A DNA stretch of 64,000 nt from Boesenbergia rotunda. Taxonomy: Eukaryota; Streptophyta; Magnoliopsida; Zingiberales; Zingiberaceae. Both the position numbers and the translations under genes were made by a program. How positions within the stretch are numbered: position 1 is the first letter of the stretch; the number at the start of each line of letters is the position of its first letter. Positions 12,397 to 23,580 of the stretch are shown piece by piece. The notes below the pieces were generated by a model that was given only the letters and a program-made list of their open reading frames with translations, made no database searches and was not told the DNA's origin. The DNA lies in NCBI GenBank assembly GCA_024364735.1, contig JAGFNQ010007656.1, positions 173,343-237,342 of the forward strand. The letters run 5' to 3'.

Positions 12397-15149
12397 AAGA
12401 ATTACAAGAACAATTGCAAGAGCTGCTTGACAAGGGTTTCATCCACCCTAGTCATTCACCTTGGGGAGCTCCTGTACTGTTTGTCAAGAAGAAAGATGGA
12501 TCTATGCGAATGTGCATAGATTATCGAGCTTTGAATAAGGTAACCATCAAGAACAGCTATCCTTTGCCAAGGATAGATGATTTATTTGATCAGCTGAAGG
12601 GAGCCACAGTGTTCTCCAAGATAGATCTGCGATCAGGTTACCATCAGCTCAGAGTGAAGGAGAGTGATGTGCCAAGGACTGCTTTCAGTACAAGATATGG
12701 GCACTATGAGTTTGTGGTCATGCCCTTTGGAGTGACAAACGCCCCTGCGACGTTTATGGATCTAATGAATAGAGTGTTCAAGGATTTTCTGGACAAGTTC
12801 GTCATTGCCTTCATTGATGATATCCTAGTGTATTCAAAGACTCGGAAAGAACATGAAGAACACCTGAAGATAGTGTTGCAAACCTTACAGCAGAAGGAGT
12901 TGTACGCCAAATTCTCAAAGTGTGAGTTTTGGCTTGATCAGGTGGCCTTCCTAGGCCACATTATTTCCAAGGAAGGTATTATGGTAATCCCAGCCAAAAT
13001 TGAAGCAGTTAGTAACTGGAGTCAACCAAAGAATGCCAGTGAGATCAGAAGCTTCTTAGGCCGGGCAGGATATTACAGAAAATTTGTGGAGGACTTTTCC
13101 AGAATAGCCTCTCCACTCACAGCCCTGACCAGGAGGAATCAGAAGTTTGAGTGGTCAGATAAATGCGAGCACAGCTTCCTAGAACTGAAGAAAAGATTGA
13201 CTAGTGCTCCCATCCTGACTGTTCCAGAGAGTGACAAGGCCTTTAACATCTACAGTGATGCATCCAAGATGGGCCTTGGAGCTGTCCTCATGCAAGACGG
13301 TAAAGTAATAGCATATGCCTCCAGACAGCTCAAGGACTATGAGAAGAATTACCCTACCCACGACCTTGAGCTAGCAGCTGTGGTTTTTGCACTGAAGCTC
13401 TGGAGACACTACCTGTATGGAGTGCAGTGCAGGATCTTCACAGACCATCAGAGTTTGAAGTACTTCTTCACTCAGAAGGATCTGAATATGAGGCAGCGCA
13501 GGTGGCTAGAGTTGGTCAAAGATTATGACTGTGAAATCCTCTACCACCCAGGTAAAGCTAATAAAGTGGCAGATGCACTGAGCAGAAAATCCTATGCAGC
13601 ACTGATGTCCCTATCATCACTATCTCTACCACTTCAGAAAGAAATAAAGGATTTTGGAGTCGAGGTAATAATTGGGCAACTTTTTGCATTGACTCTAGAG
13701 TCAACCCTGCTTGTGGATATACAAAGAAAGCAAAGTCAAGACCCAGAGATCCAGAAGATCAAGCAGGAGATCCAAGAGGCAGAAAATTCAGAGTTTCGAG
13801 TATCAGATAGTGGCATCCTCTATCTTGGAGACCGCCTTTGCGTCCCCAATGATGAGGAACTAAGAAAGAATATTTTAGAAGAAGCCCACAGTATCCCGTA
13901 CTCTATGCATCCTGGTTCTACCAAGATGTACCAAGATTTAAAGCAAAGGTTCTTGTGGTCTGGACTCAAGCGAGATGTAGTCAAATATGTCAGCACCTGC
14001 CTGACATGCCAGAGAGTCAAGGCAGAGCACCAGAGACCAGGAGGAGTTCTACAGCCACTTCCCATTCCAGAGTGGAAGTGGGAAGAAATATCCATGGACT
14101 TTATCACAGGTCTTCCAAGAACCACCCATGGACACGATGCAATTTGGGTGATAGTGGACAGATTGACCAAGTCTGCCCACTTTCTAGCCATCAAGGTATC
14201 GCATTCAGTAGAGCAGTTAGCACAGCTGTACGTGAAAGAAGTAATCAGGCTTCACGGAGTTCCGAAGTCGATCGTTTCTGACAGAGATTTGCGGTTCATC
14301 TCCCATTTTTGGAGGTGTGTTCAGGACGCCCTAGGCACCAGACTTCAGTTCAGCACAGCTTTCCATCCCCAGACAGATGGACAAACAGAGAGAGTAAATC
14401 AGATTTTAGAAGACATGCTCAGGGCTTGTGCGTTGGACTTTAAAGGTAGTTGGTGCAAATTTCTGTGCTTAGCTGAGTTTGCCTACAACAATAGCTATCA
14501 GGCCACTATCAAGATGACACCTTATGAAGCATTATATGGCAGGAAATGCAGATCACCCATATGTTGGCAAGAAGCTGGTGAGAAGAAAGAGATGGAGTCC
14601 GGACTAGGCAGCCAGACTGAGCTTATAGATGAGACCACTCAGGCTATCCAGACGATTCGCCAGAGGATTGAGACTGCCCAGAGTAGACAGAAAAGTTATG
14701 CTGACACACGCCGTAGGCCACTGGAATTCCAAGTTGGAGATTCAGTATTCCTCAAGGTCGCTCCTATGAAGGGAGTGATGAGATTTGGCAAAAAGGGCAA
14801 GCTGAGCCCTCGCTACATAGGACCCTACAAGATTATAAAGAGAGTTGGGAAGGTAGCCTATGAGCTGGACTTGCCAGAGGATATGTCAGCTATCCACAGT
14901 ACATTTCATGTGTCTATGCTAAGGAAGTGTATTCACGATCCCAATCAAGTGATTCAGCCTCAGTCAGTACAGATCCAAGAAGATCTTAGCTATGAGAGCA
15001 GACCGACACAGATAGTGGACAAAGCAGTTAAAAGATTAAGAAATAAAGAAGTGTCACTAGTGAAGGTCATCTGGCAGAATCAAAAGCATGAGGAAGCTAC
15101 TTGGGAACGTGAAGACAGCATGAGAGAAAGATATCCAGAATTGTTCTAA
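12378..15149 (+). CDS. Element B pol: reverse transcriptase, RNase H, integrase, chromodomain-like tail
   Basis: An uninterrupted 923-residue frame, the longest in the window. RT covers about residues 1-200 (FVKKKDGSMRMCIDYR at 35-50, catalytic FIDD at 145-148, LGHIISKEGI at 192-201). RNase H covers about 285-405 (YSDAS at 292, HDLELAA near 328, TDHQSL near 355, VADALSRKS near 397). The integrase has its zinc-binding part near 485-535 (MHPGS, CLTCQRVKAEHQ), a core with MDFITGLP, SDRDLRF and FHPQTDGQTERVN, then the GPYKI motif. The C-terminus (VKVIWQ...EEATWE...YPELF) is chromodomain-like. The ATG at 12378 is internal; natural translation would come from an upstream gag-pro frame that is now broken. 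It would process and integrate element cDNA in the nucleus. Upstream lesions make it non-functional as a whole. Confidence 0.93.
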   Translation: MAPAELKELQEQLQELLDKGFIHPSHSPWGAPVLFVKKKDGSMRMCIDYRALNKVTIKNSYPLPRIDDLFDQLKGATVFSKIDLRSGYHQLRVKESDVPRTAFSTRYGHYEFVVMPFGVTNAPATFMDLMNRVFKDFLDKFVIAFIDDILVYSKTRKEHEEHLKIVLQTLQQKELYAKFSKCEFWLDQVAFLGHIISKEGIMVIPAKIEAVSNWSQPKNASEIRSFLGRAGYYRKFVEDFSRIASPLTALTRRNQKFEWSDKCEHSFLELKKRLTSAPILTVPESDKAFNIYSDASKMGLGAVLMQDGKVIAYASRQLKDYEKNYPTHDLELAAVVFALKLWRHYLYGVQCRIFTDHQSLKYFFTQKDLNMRQRRWLELVKDYDCEILYHPGKANKVADALSRKSYAALMSLSSLSLPLQKEIKDFGVEVIIGQLFALTLESTLLVDIQRKQSQDPEIQKIKQEIQEAENSEFRVSDSGILYLGDRLCVPNDEELRKNILEEAHSIPYSMHPGSTKMYQDLKQRFLWSGLKRDVVKYVSTCLTCQRVKAEHQRPGGVLQPLPIPEWKWEEISMDFITGLPRTTHGHDAIWVIVDRLTKSAHFLAIKVSHSVEQLAQLYVKEVIRLHGVPKSIVSDRDLRFISHFWRCVQDALGTRLQFSTAFHPQTDGQTERVNQILEDMLRACALDFKGSWCKFLCLAEFAYNNSYQATIKMTPYEALYGRKCRSPICWQEAGEKKEMESGLGSQTELIDETTQAIQTIRQRIETAQSRQKSYADTRRRPLEFQVGDSVFLKVAPMKGVMRFGKKGKLSPRYIGPYKIIKRVGKVAYELDLPEDMSAIHSTFHVSMLRKCIHDPNQVIQPQSVQIQEDLSYESRPTQIVDKAVKRLRNKEVSLVKVIWQNQKHEEATWEREDSMRERYPELF

Positions 15150-15171
15150 GTTCGAGGATGAACTTTTTATA

Positions 15172-15184
15172 AGGTATGGGGGAT
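15172..15184 (+). other. Polypurine tract of element B
   Basis: AGGTATGGGGGAT directly precedes the TG that opens the 3' LTR at 15185. Element D has the matching AGGTAGGGAGGAT before its LTR. Confidence 0.8.
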
Positions 15185-15444
15185 TGTAACGCCCGAAAAT
15201 TCTCGAAACTAATTTTAGAAATATCTTAGAATTTATTCCAAATTTATGGATATTTTTATAGAATTTTTCCGTAAACGAAAGTGGCAAAAAGGGTTATAAA
15301 CAGAAAATCGCATAGGTGGGAATTGATCCCTTCACCTACACTTGAGACAAGAATGGGCGGACCAGCTGGGCTGGTTCGTTTTTGTTGAAAATGATCAAGC
15401 GAAACAATAGATAAGGCGTAATTAGGTAAATTCGCCCCCATAAG

Positions 15445-15452
15445 TATAAATA
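15445..15452 (+). promoter_or_regulatory. TATA box of the B LTR
   Basis: TATAAATA lies about 260 bp into the LTR, in a position that suits a U3 promoter. A CT-rich stretch follows at 15478-15540. No experimental start is implied. Confidence 0.6.
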
Positions 15453-17220
15453 GATAATTAAAGAGAGAAGTTTTATTTTCTCTCAACTCAAACCCTCTTC
15501 CTCGCCCAAACCCTCACGCCGCCCCTCTCTCCTCCCTTGGGCGAAGACACACCAAGCCCTAAGGCTTCCTCCGGTGGCCGGCCAAGGCTCTCTTCCGAGA
15601 GATCTTCTAATATTCGGAATCCCCACGACGAGAGGAACGCGTGAGCGCGAAGAAATCTCCGAGACTCCGAGTTTCTCCGGAACCTCCGACGCCGTTCTTG
15701 GTTGTAAGTCCAAGATATCAATGTAAGTACTGCTCACCTGCAGTAAGAGGCGGTTTTCCCGCAAGAATTTTCCCTCGAAAGTTTTAGAAGAGATATTTCC
15801 TTTTTGTTTAAGATTTTGCATGTGATCTTAGTTCATTATATGCTTGTATAAGTTAATTAAGCACCCTATATGAGGTTAGGGTCTAAGAAAAGTTATGAGA
15901 AAAGAAAAGAGAAGATAAAGATAAGAAAAGAAAAGGCCAAGGCCTTAAGAAATCCCCAAAAGTCAAGACTTAGGGATTTGGGCACACAAGGGGCTCGTTA
16001 AAATGCCAAGGCATTTAAAGATAAGAAAGAAAAGCTATTTTATTTTCTAAGGCCAGTACCCGGCGTCCAAGGGCGTCGTTAAAGAAATCCAGGTGTCCAA
16101 TTCCAAGGTCTTGGCCCTGGTAGACCAAGGTCTGCTCTATTAGGATTGGTGGCTCGCTACCCCAACCTTTTAGGGAACGCGCATAAGATGGTACTTACGT
16201 CTTAAGTGGATCCAAGTGAGATATTATTTGCAAGTATATGCTTTAGCAAAGTTTTTCTAAAGTTTAAAGAAGTTTTCTAAAAGTTAAAGAAAGAATTAAA
16301 GTTAAAGAATTGCTAAAGTTTCAAGTTAAGCCAAGAACAAGTAAGTTAAGACTTATTAGTGCTTTAGTATGCATGTCTTGAGTTATACATGTTGTTTTAG
16401 TGTTTCTTTTAAGCATACAAGTATCTCATGTGATTTCACATCGTTTTAAAAAGCATGCTTGCACATTTCGAGATTTTGTGAGCTAGATAGTACTTACTAA
16501 GCTTTTGCTTATTAGTTGCATTTCCTCTTGCTGCAGGTAAAGGTAAAGGCAAGCAATTCTGAAGGAAGGCGACAAGGCGGTGCTGAGTGATGTGGGTGTG
16601 GTGGCTGACCTTGGAGAGGTCCTTGGGACAAGATGAATAAAAGACTCAAAGTGTATTTATTATAAAGTCTTAGTTTGAGTTAGATCATATAGCATTTATC
16701 CAAGTAATTGCGTTTCAGATATTTTACATGTCTTAAAACCATGAGTAAAGATTCCATGTCATTTTAATTAGCATACATATCCTTATGATGGCATTGGATG
16801 AGTATGAGTGTGAGTAGTTTTGAATATTGATACTTGATGGAGCTAATTGATGCATGTGCCAAGATATTGGTAGTTTCCCTTTGAATCAAGTTTTATTGCT
16901 TAAACATGCTTAGAAAAGTTGCATACACATTCCACAATGCTTTAGAAATGTTTAGAACATGTGTTTTGGTATTATGAATGCATAGGAGTTAAGTTTGGTA
17001 CAAAACTCTAGTTAAAAGTTTATATAGATTTTCATAACTTAATTACTTCCGCAAAAGTTCTAATTTCGAGTTTATGAAGTTGTTTTGATTGGCTAAAATG
17101 TTTAGGAAACTAGTATAGAGTATAGAAATGTTGTTGTGTCTTTGTATGGCTTGAAACCATACGTTTGGTAGACTTTTGATACAAGGTTTCGAATCTGAAA
17201 TTTCAGACTTTCAGGCGTGC

Positions 17221-17372
17221 CAGTCGACTGGTTCAGTATCAGTCGACTGCCCTATCGAACAGTAGCTGCTGTTCGATGCATCAGTCGACTGCCAAGAGGC
17301 TAGTCGACTGGTGCCGCGCCCAGAAACTTTCTGTGGCCGATACCAGTCGACTGGTTAGATGGCAGTCGACTG
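17221..17372 (+). repeat. Array of AGTCGACTG palindromes in the B LTR
   Basis: Six copies: five exact CAGTCGACTG (17221, 17240, 17282, 17344, 17363) and one TAGTCGACTG (17301). The ten-base form is a perfect palindrome. Copies come in pairs about 20 bases apart. Between the second and third lies another inverted repeat, ATCGAACAG / CTGTTCGAT (17254-17262 and 17269-17277, six-base spacer). The D LTR has the same layout. Confidence 0.95.
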
Positions 17373-17561
17373 GTACCATTGCAGTGAAGTTCTAGAGAAA
17401 GGAAGTATGTCATTGTATCATGCATGACTATTAGAGTTAGAATATCATCCCTAGATGAATTTAAAAGAAAAAAAAGAAGTTCCGCATTCTTAGTCGTGCA
17501 TTAGAGTCAAGAAGTAGATAAAGTAGCGGACCGTCTAAGGTAGAGAAGGCGGGTCGCTACA

Positions 17562-17880
17562 TGAGTGAAGCCGGGTGACGGAAATCCCGGTGAGTGTAGC
17601 CGGGTGACGAAAATCCCGGTGAGTGAAGCCAGGTGACAGAAATCCCGGTGAGTGAAGCCAGGTGACGGAAATCCCGGTGAGTGAAGCCGGGTCCTAGTGA
17701 GTGAAGCCGGGTGACGGAAATCCCGATGAGTGAAGCCGGGTCCTGGTGAGTGAAGCCGGGTGACGGAAATCCCGGTGAGTGAAGTCGGGTCCTAGCGAGT
17801 GAAGATAGGTGACCGAAACCCTGGTGAGTGAAGCCAGGTCCTAGTGAGTAAAGCTAGGTTGAACAAAGTCCCAGTGAGTG
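17562..17880 (+). repeat. Tandem repeats 'gagtgaagccgggtgacgg...' in LTR F
   Basis: About eleven units of roughly 20 or 29 bases, alternating 'gtgagtgaagccgggtcct' and 'gagtgaagccgggtgacgg aaatcccg'. A short form of the same words (gtgagtgaagctgggcac) occurs once in the LTR of element C near 52350, so the array arose by expanding a normal LTR segment. Confidence 0.85.
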
Positions 17881-19110
17881 AAGCCGAGCATGAAATCTTG
17901 GTCTGAGACACTAAGCATGAGCAAGCCAAGTGTCTGGATCGGTCTGGAGTCCGATCGGAAGTTGACACATGCTCCCGAGTGAAGCTCCCGAGTGAAGTTC
18001 CCGAACTCCTGAGCCTGGATCGATCTCTGATCGTTCTGGTGAATGATCAGAGAGGGAACAAAATGTTTTTGTTCGGCTCCTGATTGGTCTGGTGACCGAT
18101 CAGGGAACACCCTGATTGGTCTGGTGACCGATCAGGGAACACCCTGATTGGTCTGGTGACCGATCAGGGAACACCCTGATAGGCCTGGTGACCGATCAGG
18201 GCACACCCTGATCGGTCTGGTGACAGATCAGGGGCTTCTGGCAGTGAACCTGTGGGTTTTAGCCAGTAACTTGGTCCGGGGGACTAAGCATGAGTAAGCT
18301 AAGAGTCTGGATCGGTCTGGAGTCCAATCAGAGGCACATGCTCCCGAGTGAAGCTCCCGAGTGAAGTTCCCGAACTCCTGAGCCTGGATCGATCTCTGAT
18401 CGTTCTGGTGAACGATCAGAGAGGGAACAAAATGATTTTGTTTGGCTCCTGATTGGTCTGGTGACCGATCAGGGAACACCCTGATTGGTCTGGTGACCGA
18501 TTAGGGAACACCCTGATAGGCCTGGTGACCGATCAGGGCACACCCTGATAGGTCTGGTGACTGATCACAGCACACCCTGATCGGTCTGGTGACAGATCTG
18601 GGGCTTCTGGAAGTGAACCTGTGGGTTTTAGCCAGTAACTTGGTCCGGGGGACTAAGCATGAGTAAGCCAAGAGTCTGGATCGGTCTGGAGTCCAATCAG
18701 AGGCACATGCTCCCGAGTGAAGCTCCCGAGTGAGGTTCCCGAACCCGGATCGATCTCTGATCGTTCTGGTGAACGATCAGAGAGGAAACAAAATGTTTCT
18801 GTTCAGCTCCTGATTGGTCTTGTGACCGATCAGGGAACACCCTGATAGGTCTGGTGACATATCAGGGCACACCCTGATCAGTCTGGTGACCGATCAGGGG
18901 TGATCCACGATCTATGATCGGTTAGTGTGACCGATCACAAGAAGTCTGCGATCGCTGGTTTCTCACTGTGGACCGATCAGGCTTGAGCCTGATCATTCAG
19001 GGCTTACCCTGATCGGTCTGGTGACCGATCAGGGTCATCACTGATCGGTCTGGTGACCGATCAGGGTCATCACTGATCGGTCTGGTGACCGATCAGTGTC
19101 TAAACTTTAA
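17881..19110 (+). repeat. Nested tandem repeats with GATCGGTC-TGGT-GACCGATC hairpins
   Basis: Long units of about 360-380 bp begin near 17893, 18270 and 18640 (each starts '...ggtc..g.g.actaagcatgag.aagc'). Inside each unit is a run of about 32-bp repeats 'cctgattggtctggtgaccgatcagggaacac'. The core GATCGGTC, four-base loop TGGT, GACCGATC is an exact 8-bp stem in the best copies, for example near 19009-19090. Repeats exist at two scales, so the array grew in two steps. Confidence 0.9.
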
Positions 19111-20492
19111 TTTGAAAGCGTTGTCAGACATTATGAATTGCTTCTGATCCTTTCTGATACACTGCTGATTTCTCTTGATATGCTTTGCTAATCATCTGTT
19201 GAAGTGTGCAGACGTTGCAGGGATGATAAAAGCCAAGGAGAAGAGTCAATGGCGACTTTCACTGTGGCAGGTTTGTCTGTTTCCTGTGTCCAGGTCTCAA
19301 CGGCTTCTGGCGCGCGGCTGGCGACTAACAAACGCTCAGCTGAAGAGGTCTTCAGTGGACTGAGTGCTCAGTGGAGTCAATGGGTCAGGCTGTGGCTTAG
19401 TGGGTGCTGATGGAGCCTGGCGATGGTGAGCAGGAGCTTAAGAAGAAGCGGAGATCCAGAGGAGCAAGGGTAGAATGAACAGGAAAACAAGCAAAGGTTG
19501 TTGCTATGGGTTTCGCTATGGTTTGAGCTCTCTGTGTAGTCTTCATTCTTGAGCGCTGCTGTTGTATCTGAGAGCTTCCTTCTTGTTGTCTTGTGCACTT
19601 AACCACTATCCTACCGAGGCGATTATGGAGAGGTTTCTTCTCCGAGAAGGAGGCTATTATATCCGGGTTCACCGGGGCTTGATCTGCCGACGATCAAGGG
19701 ATCGCCCACCTCACGGGCACGCCAAGGAGTAGGGACAAGTTATCCCCGAACCTTGTACATCCTCGTGTTAGCGACTGGTTTACGTGCTCTGTTCTTTGCT
19801 TAATCTGTTTCTGCATTTATACTTGTATTGTTTCCGCTGCTGCTAACCTAAGTGCAGAGAAATTCAAAGAGACGAATATTTGTGTGTCTGGCTACATTCA
19901 CCCCCCCCCCTCTATAGCCATCCAAGAACCAACAACATTTTCCTAAATATATAGTGTTTTATAAAAATAGTTAGGACAAAATAATAATGTTAAGTATATT
20001 GGCATAACTTTTCATAACATTTTAAAAAATCATAATACATACCATAATGTTAATCAAATGAGCATAACCTCTTTGGCTCATCCTGTAAATGTGATCTTGA
20101 TTTACCCTGATTGTTCTAAATATTTTTCTTTTTTCCTAATAAGAAAAATATATTTAACATATTCATATATATAATCGATTATCTTTTTAAATCCACAAAA
20201 TATTTCTAATACAACAAAATTTATTAAGTGGTTGTACAAAAATTAATACTTATTTGAAATTCAAGTGATAGTCTCCTCTTCACAAATAATTCCCACTATT
20301 CTTGATTAATAAATTCAAGCTTCAAAAGATTAAGATTTCATGAAACTTCTTTACCAGCATCAACTTCTCGTACAAGTATTTGCAGCTTCGACTTTCTATC
20401 ACACCACAACTTGGCTATCTTTTGAAAGTCAGTTTTCTTTTCACACTCCTCAATATTATAATTTTCCTGTATATTAAGAAGCATAAAATTAT

Positions 20493-21665
20493 TGTGGGAT
20501 CATTGTAATCGATAGAGGGGGGGGTGAATAGCGATTACTGAAAATTTTTTGGAAAACAAAAAATGCAGCCGAAGAATAAAGAAACAATGTTAACATGTTT
20601 CTTTTTACTTGGTTCAGAGTCTTTAACAGCTCCTACTCCAAGGCCCACGGTCCTTGACCATTTTTGTTGGGCAATTCTATAACCGAAAATATGATTTAGA
20701 AATGCATAATTGGAGTACAGAATTAAACAGTGAAATTAAATATACCAATGACACCAGTAAGATTACAGAATGTCTTGGGTAGCGTGTCATCGATCTTGAT
20801 CGTTGGCAACACAAGAAACTCGAGCACGGAAGAGATTCGGAGAGCGTTGGAGTGTTTGAGTCACAAGAAAGCTATTCTGAAAGAATTCTGAGTTGATGTG
20901 GAAAGCAAAGGGGTGATGCCCCTTATATAGCCTGTTCTCGGGCGCCTGAGCCTTCTTGGGCCCCTACCACGTGTAGCGAATCGGGTGCGTGCTTATCCGC
21001 AGATTCGGCCAAATCATATCCCTCGATCTTGGGTGCCTGGGACCTTTGAGGCTCCTGATGGCTCACGGGCACCTGAGTTGCTGACATGGCAACCTGCCAG
21101 CTCAACCTCTCACCCGCAGGAAACGTCCCTTTCACTCCTGCAACCAGGGTTAGTTTAAGAACAATATAACATTAATAATATCAATGCATGGATAACAGCT
21201 GGAGCTGTCTTGGTTCTGACTTTGGATTTCAAAATGAAACCCTAGGTCAAACCGACGCCTACTGTTCCCTCTTCCGGGGAATGCGTCCTCACCTACTCCT
21301 CTCAGGAGAAGTTACCTTTTGCCAACCAGCTCCTCCGGTTGGACTTTTGCTAGGCCTTCGAGACTGTCGGATTTCGAGATGTCCGTACCTCGACCCGCCT
21401 TTACTTCTATCCACAATCCTCGCTCGGCTAAGACTCCTGCCCAATCTTCTAGATCAGGACTTCGGTGCCCAGTCCACGACCAAGACTTCTTGCCCAACCC
21501 TTGGCTAGGTCTTCTTGCTCAACCCTGTAGGTCAAGACTTTGTGCCTAGGTAAACTAGGACTTTCCTGCACACTTGGTAAATCCATTAGATCATAATATA
21601 AACTTAACTTTGAACCCTTTGTCATTATCAAAATCAGGTTCGATCTGGTGCTTCCAGCACCAACA
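20493..21665 (-). repeat. Sire copia solo LTR in CACTA H (1173 bp)
   Basis: Flanked by the 5-bp duplication ATTAT (20488-20492 and 21666-21670). On the minus strand it starts TGTTGGTGC and ends with CACCCCCCCCTCTATCGATTACAATGATCCCACA. A TATA box lies on the minus strand at 20923-20930. GGGCGCCTGAG-type motifs stand upstream of it at about 20938-21075. No internal region, so it formed by LTR-LTR recombination. Confidence 0.92.
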
Positions 21666-21689
21666 ATTATATCTACTATATGTTATAGA

Positions 21690-22130
21690 ATCACACTTAA
21701 AATTTCAACAACTCTTGACATTACTTGAAGACAACTCGACATCCTATTCTTCACTTCTTCATCGACATCATTCCACCCATCTAATATATATGATACAAAT
21801 TCCTTTTCATGTAACCTAGAAAAGAAGCATACTTCACATAATTAACTCCAATTGGTTGTCCAAACTCATTATGCTCTAGCTCTTTAGATTTTTGATGACC
21901 ACTAGATAAATTCAACTTTGATGGATCCCTTCCTTTTTTCTTATCATTTTTGACATTATCAATTGACTCTTTACCATGAAATCTTGTGATATATCAGGTG
22001 AAGAGTTAGAGTCCATTATCAATAGCTCTTACCTATATTGTCCTACAAAATAGCATATAGAGATCAAAATGTATAAGTATACTTTATTAAAATAGACCAA
22101 GATTTTATGAAGAATACAATATCACCTGAA
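21690..22130 (-). pseudogene. CACTA second protein (Transposase_24/TNPA-like), broken
   Basis: The minus-strand translation contains ELEHNEFGQPIGVNYVKYASFLGYMKR and, one frameshift later, FVSYILDGWNDVDEEVKNRMSS. 'GQP.G.N...ySsflG' followed by a 'W..V.ee.K' segment is characteristic of the plant transposase family PF03004 found beside TNP2 in CACTA elements (family knowledge; not searched). Its left end is cut by the solo LTR at 21665. Confidence 0.65.
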
Positions 22131-22465
22131 TTTCTTCTATAGTTGCTTTATTGTATTTATTCCTCATTTTTCTCATCTTTTGAATCATATATAATGACCT
22201 GCCATAAACAATATTGTAGGTTACATTGCTAAAAATAAATCTAACGGAAAAAATACATAAATGATAAAAATATAATGGAACTTAAGAACATTTATTATTG
22301 CATTAACATACTATAAAATCTACACCTTAAAAGTTAAGTCGTGGATCTGTGACATCAATTCCATCGCAGTCATTCCTTATATATGGTTCTTTCTCAATAA
22401 TGTTAATATTAAGTCTAGACACATTAGGAGGTATTGATGATGTATAAACTTCCCTTCAATTAAAT

Positions 22466-23580
22466 TCATGTCATGAATACCAGCAACCCATACCAATTTG
22501 ATTCATCATTGTCTTTAGAATAGAATACTTGCTTTGCTTGAGATGCTAAAATGAAAGGATCACTTTCAAAAGTTTTTAATCCTTGGTGTAAGTTGACCAG
22601 TATAAAATCATCTTCCATTTTAATCCCAGTTCTAGTATTAGCCCAATCATAAAAACAGTCACTTTGAAAGAATAGTAGTCTAGTAAAAATATCTCGTATA
22701 ACCTCGTAATATGAAACTCTTCCTCTTATATGAATAATCATTAGCACTAGATTAACAAATAGTATCAGCTTCAATTGAAATACCACTATATTGTGCCATT
22801 TTTTTCAACATTAATTGTGTGGAATCGATGTCCATTTATAATATAACTCGTATAAGATATAACATGTTTTCTTGGACCATGCGCTAGCCACTAGATTCTG
22901 CTTGATGAGTTATCAAGATTGTGTTTTGATAGTCATTGAGCAAATGTTTTCATATGTTGCTTTTGTAACAATGCTTCATTAGTTATGAAATGATGATCTT
23001 CTAGTTTAAGCTCCTAGATGTACATCCTATTTAAAATAATAGAAGCACGATTGTTAGAAAAAACAAATTATATAATAGACTATACCTATCTAATAGGGTT
23101 TGTAATTAATTATACTCACTGAAAGTAAGATTCAACTTCTGTAGCATTGAATAACACATATTGATGTGTGGCTTACAACAAATGGTCTTCTATAATCATT
23201 TCTTTTCCTTTAGAAATTGAGCGGCCTTCCACTAATCCATTCTCCATATCCTCATTCCAATTAGAATGGGCACCAATAAAATCATCTTTTTTAAAATATG
23301 AACAACAAAATCTCATTCTTTCTTCTGCAAGATAACACTCAGCTATGCAACCCTCTAACCTTGCTCATTTTTTCACATAACATTTAAGTGTTTTCATAAA
23401 TCTAAATAACAAAACAAAATTCACAATCAAGAGTTGTTGATAGTAAAATCTAATTTGTTGAATGATATTTATTACCTTTCAAATGGATGCATCCGTTGGA
23501 AGTGGGTTGGTCCATACAAGCGAGCTTCTCTTACTAAATGAATTGTCAAATGAACCGAAATGGTAAAGAAAGGTGGAAAT
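22466..23580 (-). pseudogene. TNP2-like CACTA transposase, C-terminal part
   Basis: Minus-strand segments continue the transposase after the G insertion: FFTISVHLTIHLVREARLYGP and HPFER (near 23575-23472), then a non-coding gap, then LEGCIAECYLAEERMRFC (near 23350), VLFNATEVESYF (near 23150), and 22786-22466 with DDFILVNLHQG and DPFILASQAKQVFY, which resembles the DUF4216 region at the end of TNP2 proteins. The protein would bind and cut transposon ends in the nucleus. Several stops and an AT-rich intron-like stretch are present. Insertion of G split the codons for 'RYF/PPFF'. Confidence 0.8.

Larger units (their letters stand above)
15185..17561 (+). repeat. 3' LTR of element B (about 2.38 kb)
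   Basis: Starts TGTAACGCCCGAAAATTC, parallel to the TGTGAACGCCCAAAATTTCC start of the D LTR. It ends at GGGTCGCTACA, parallel to TGGTCGTCACA of D. The sequence right after it (TGAGT...) belongs to a different element (F), so this is the element's right end. Shared internal landmarks with D are a 'cttactaagc...gcttattagttgcattt' segment near 16490-16530 and an AGTCGACTG array near the end. The 5' LTR is outside the window, so its divergence cannot be read. Confidence 0.9.
17562..19934 (+). repeat. Element F: right part of a Sire-type copia LTR
   Basis: The left part is cut off by B. The right end has the Sire signature seen in the other copies here: TTCACCCCCCCCCCTCTATAG followed by ...CCAACA at 19934. 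After this point the CACTA element H resumes. The LTR is enlarged by two families of tandem repeats (17562-17880 and 17881-19110). No internal region follows, so it is either a solo LTR or the 3' LTR of an element whose body lies left of the window. Confidence 0.8.

Noticed and set aside
17562..19110. CRISPR-like regular repeats
   Set aside because: Units are contiguous or nearly so, without unique spacers of fixed length; plant LTR context.
21188..21819. Plus-strand ORFs over the 20493 solo LTR and flank
   Set aside because: They run antisense through LTR sequence and across its boundary at 21665.
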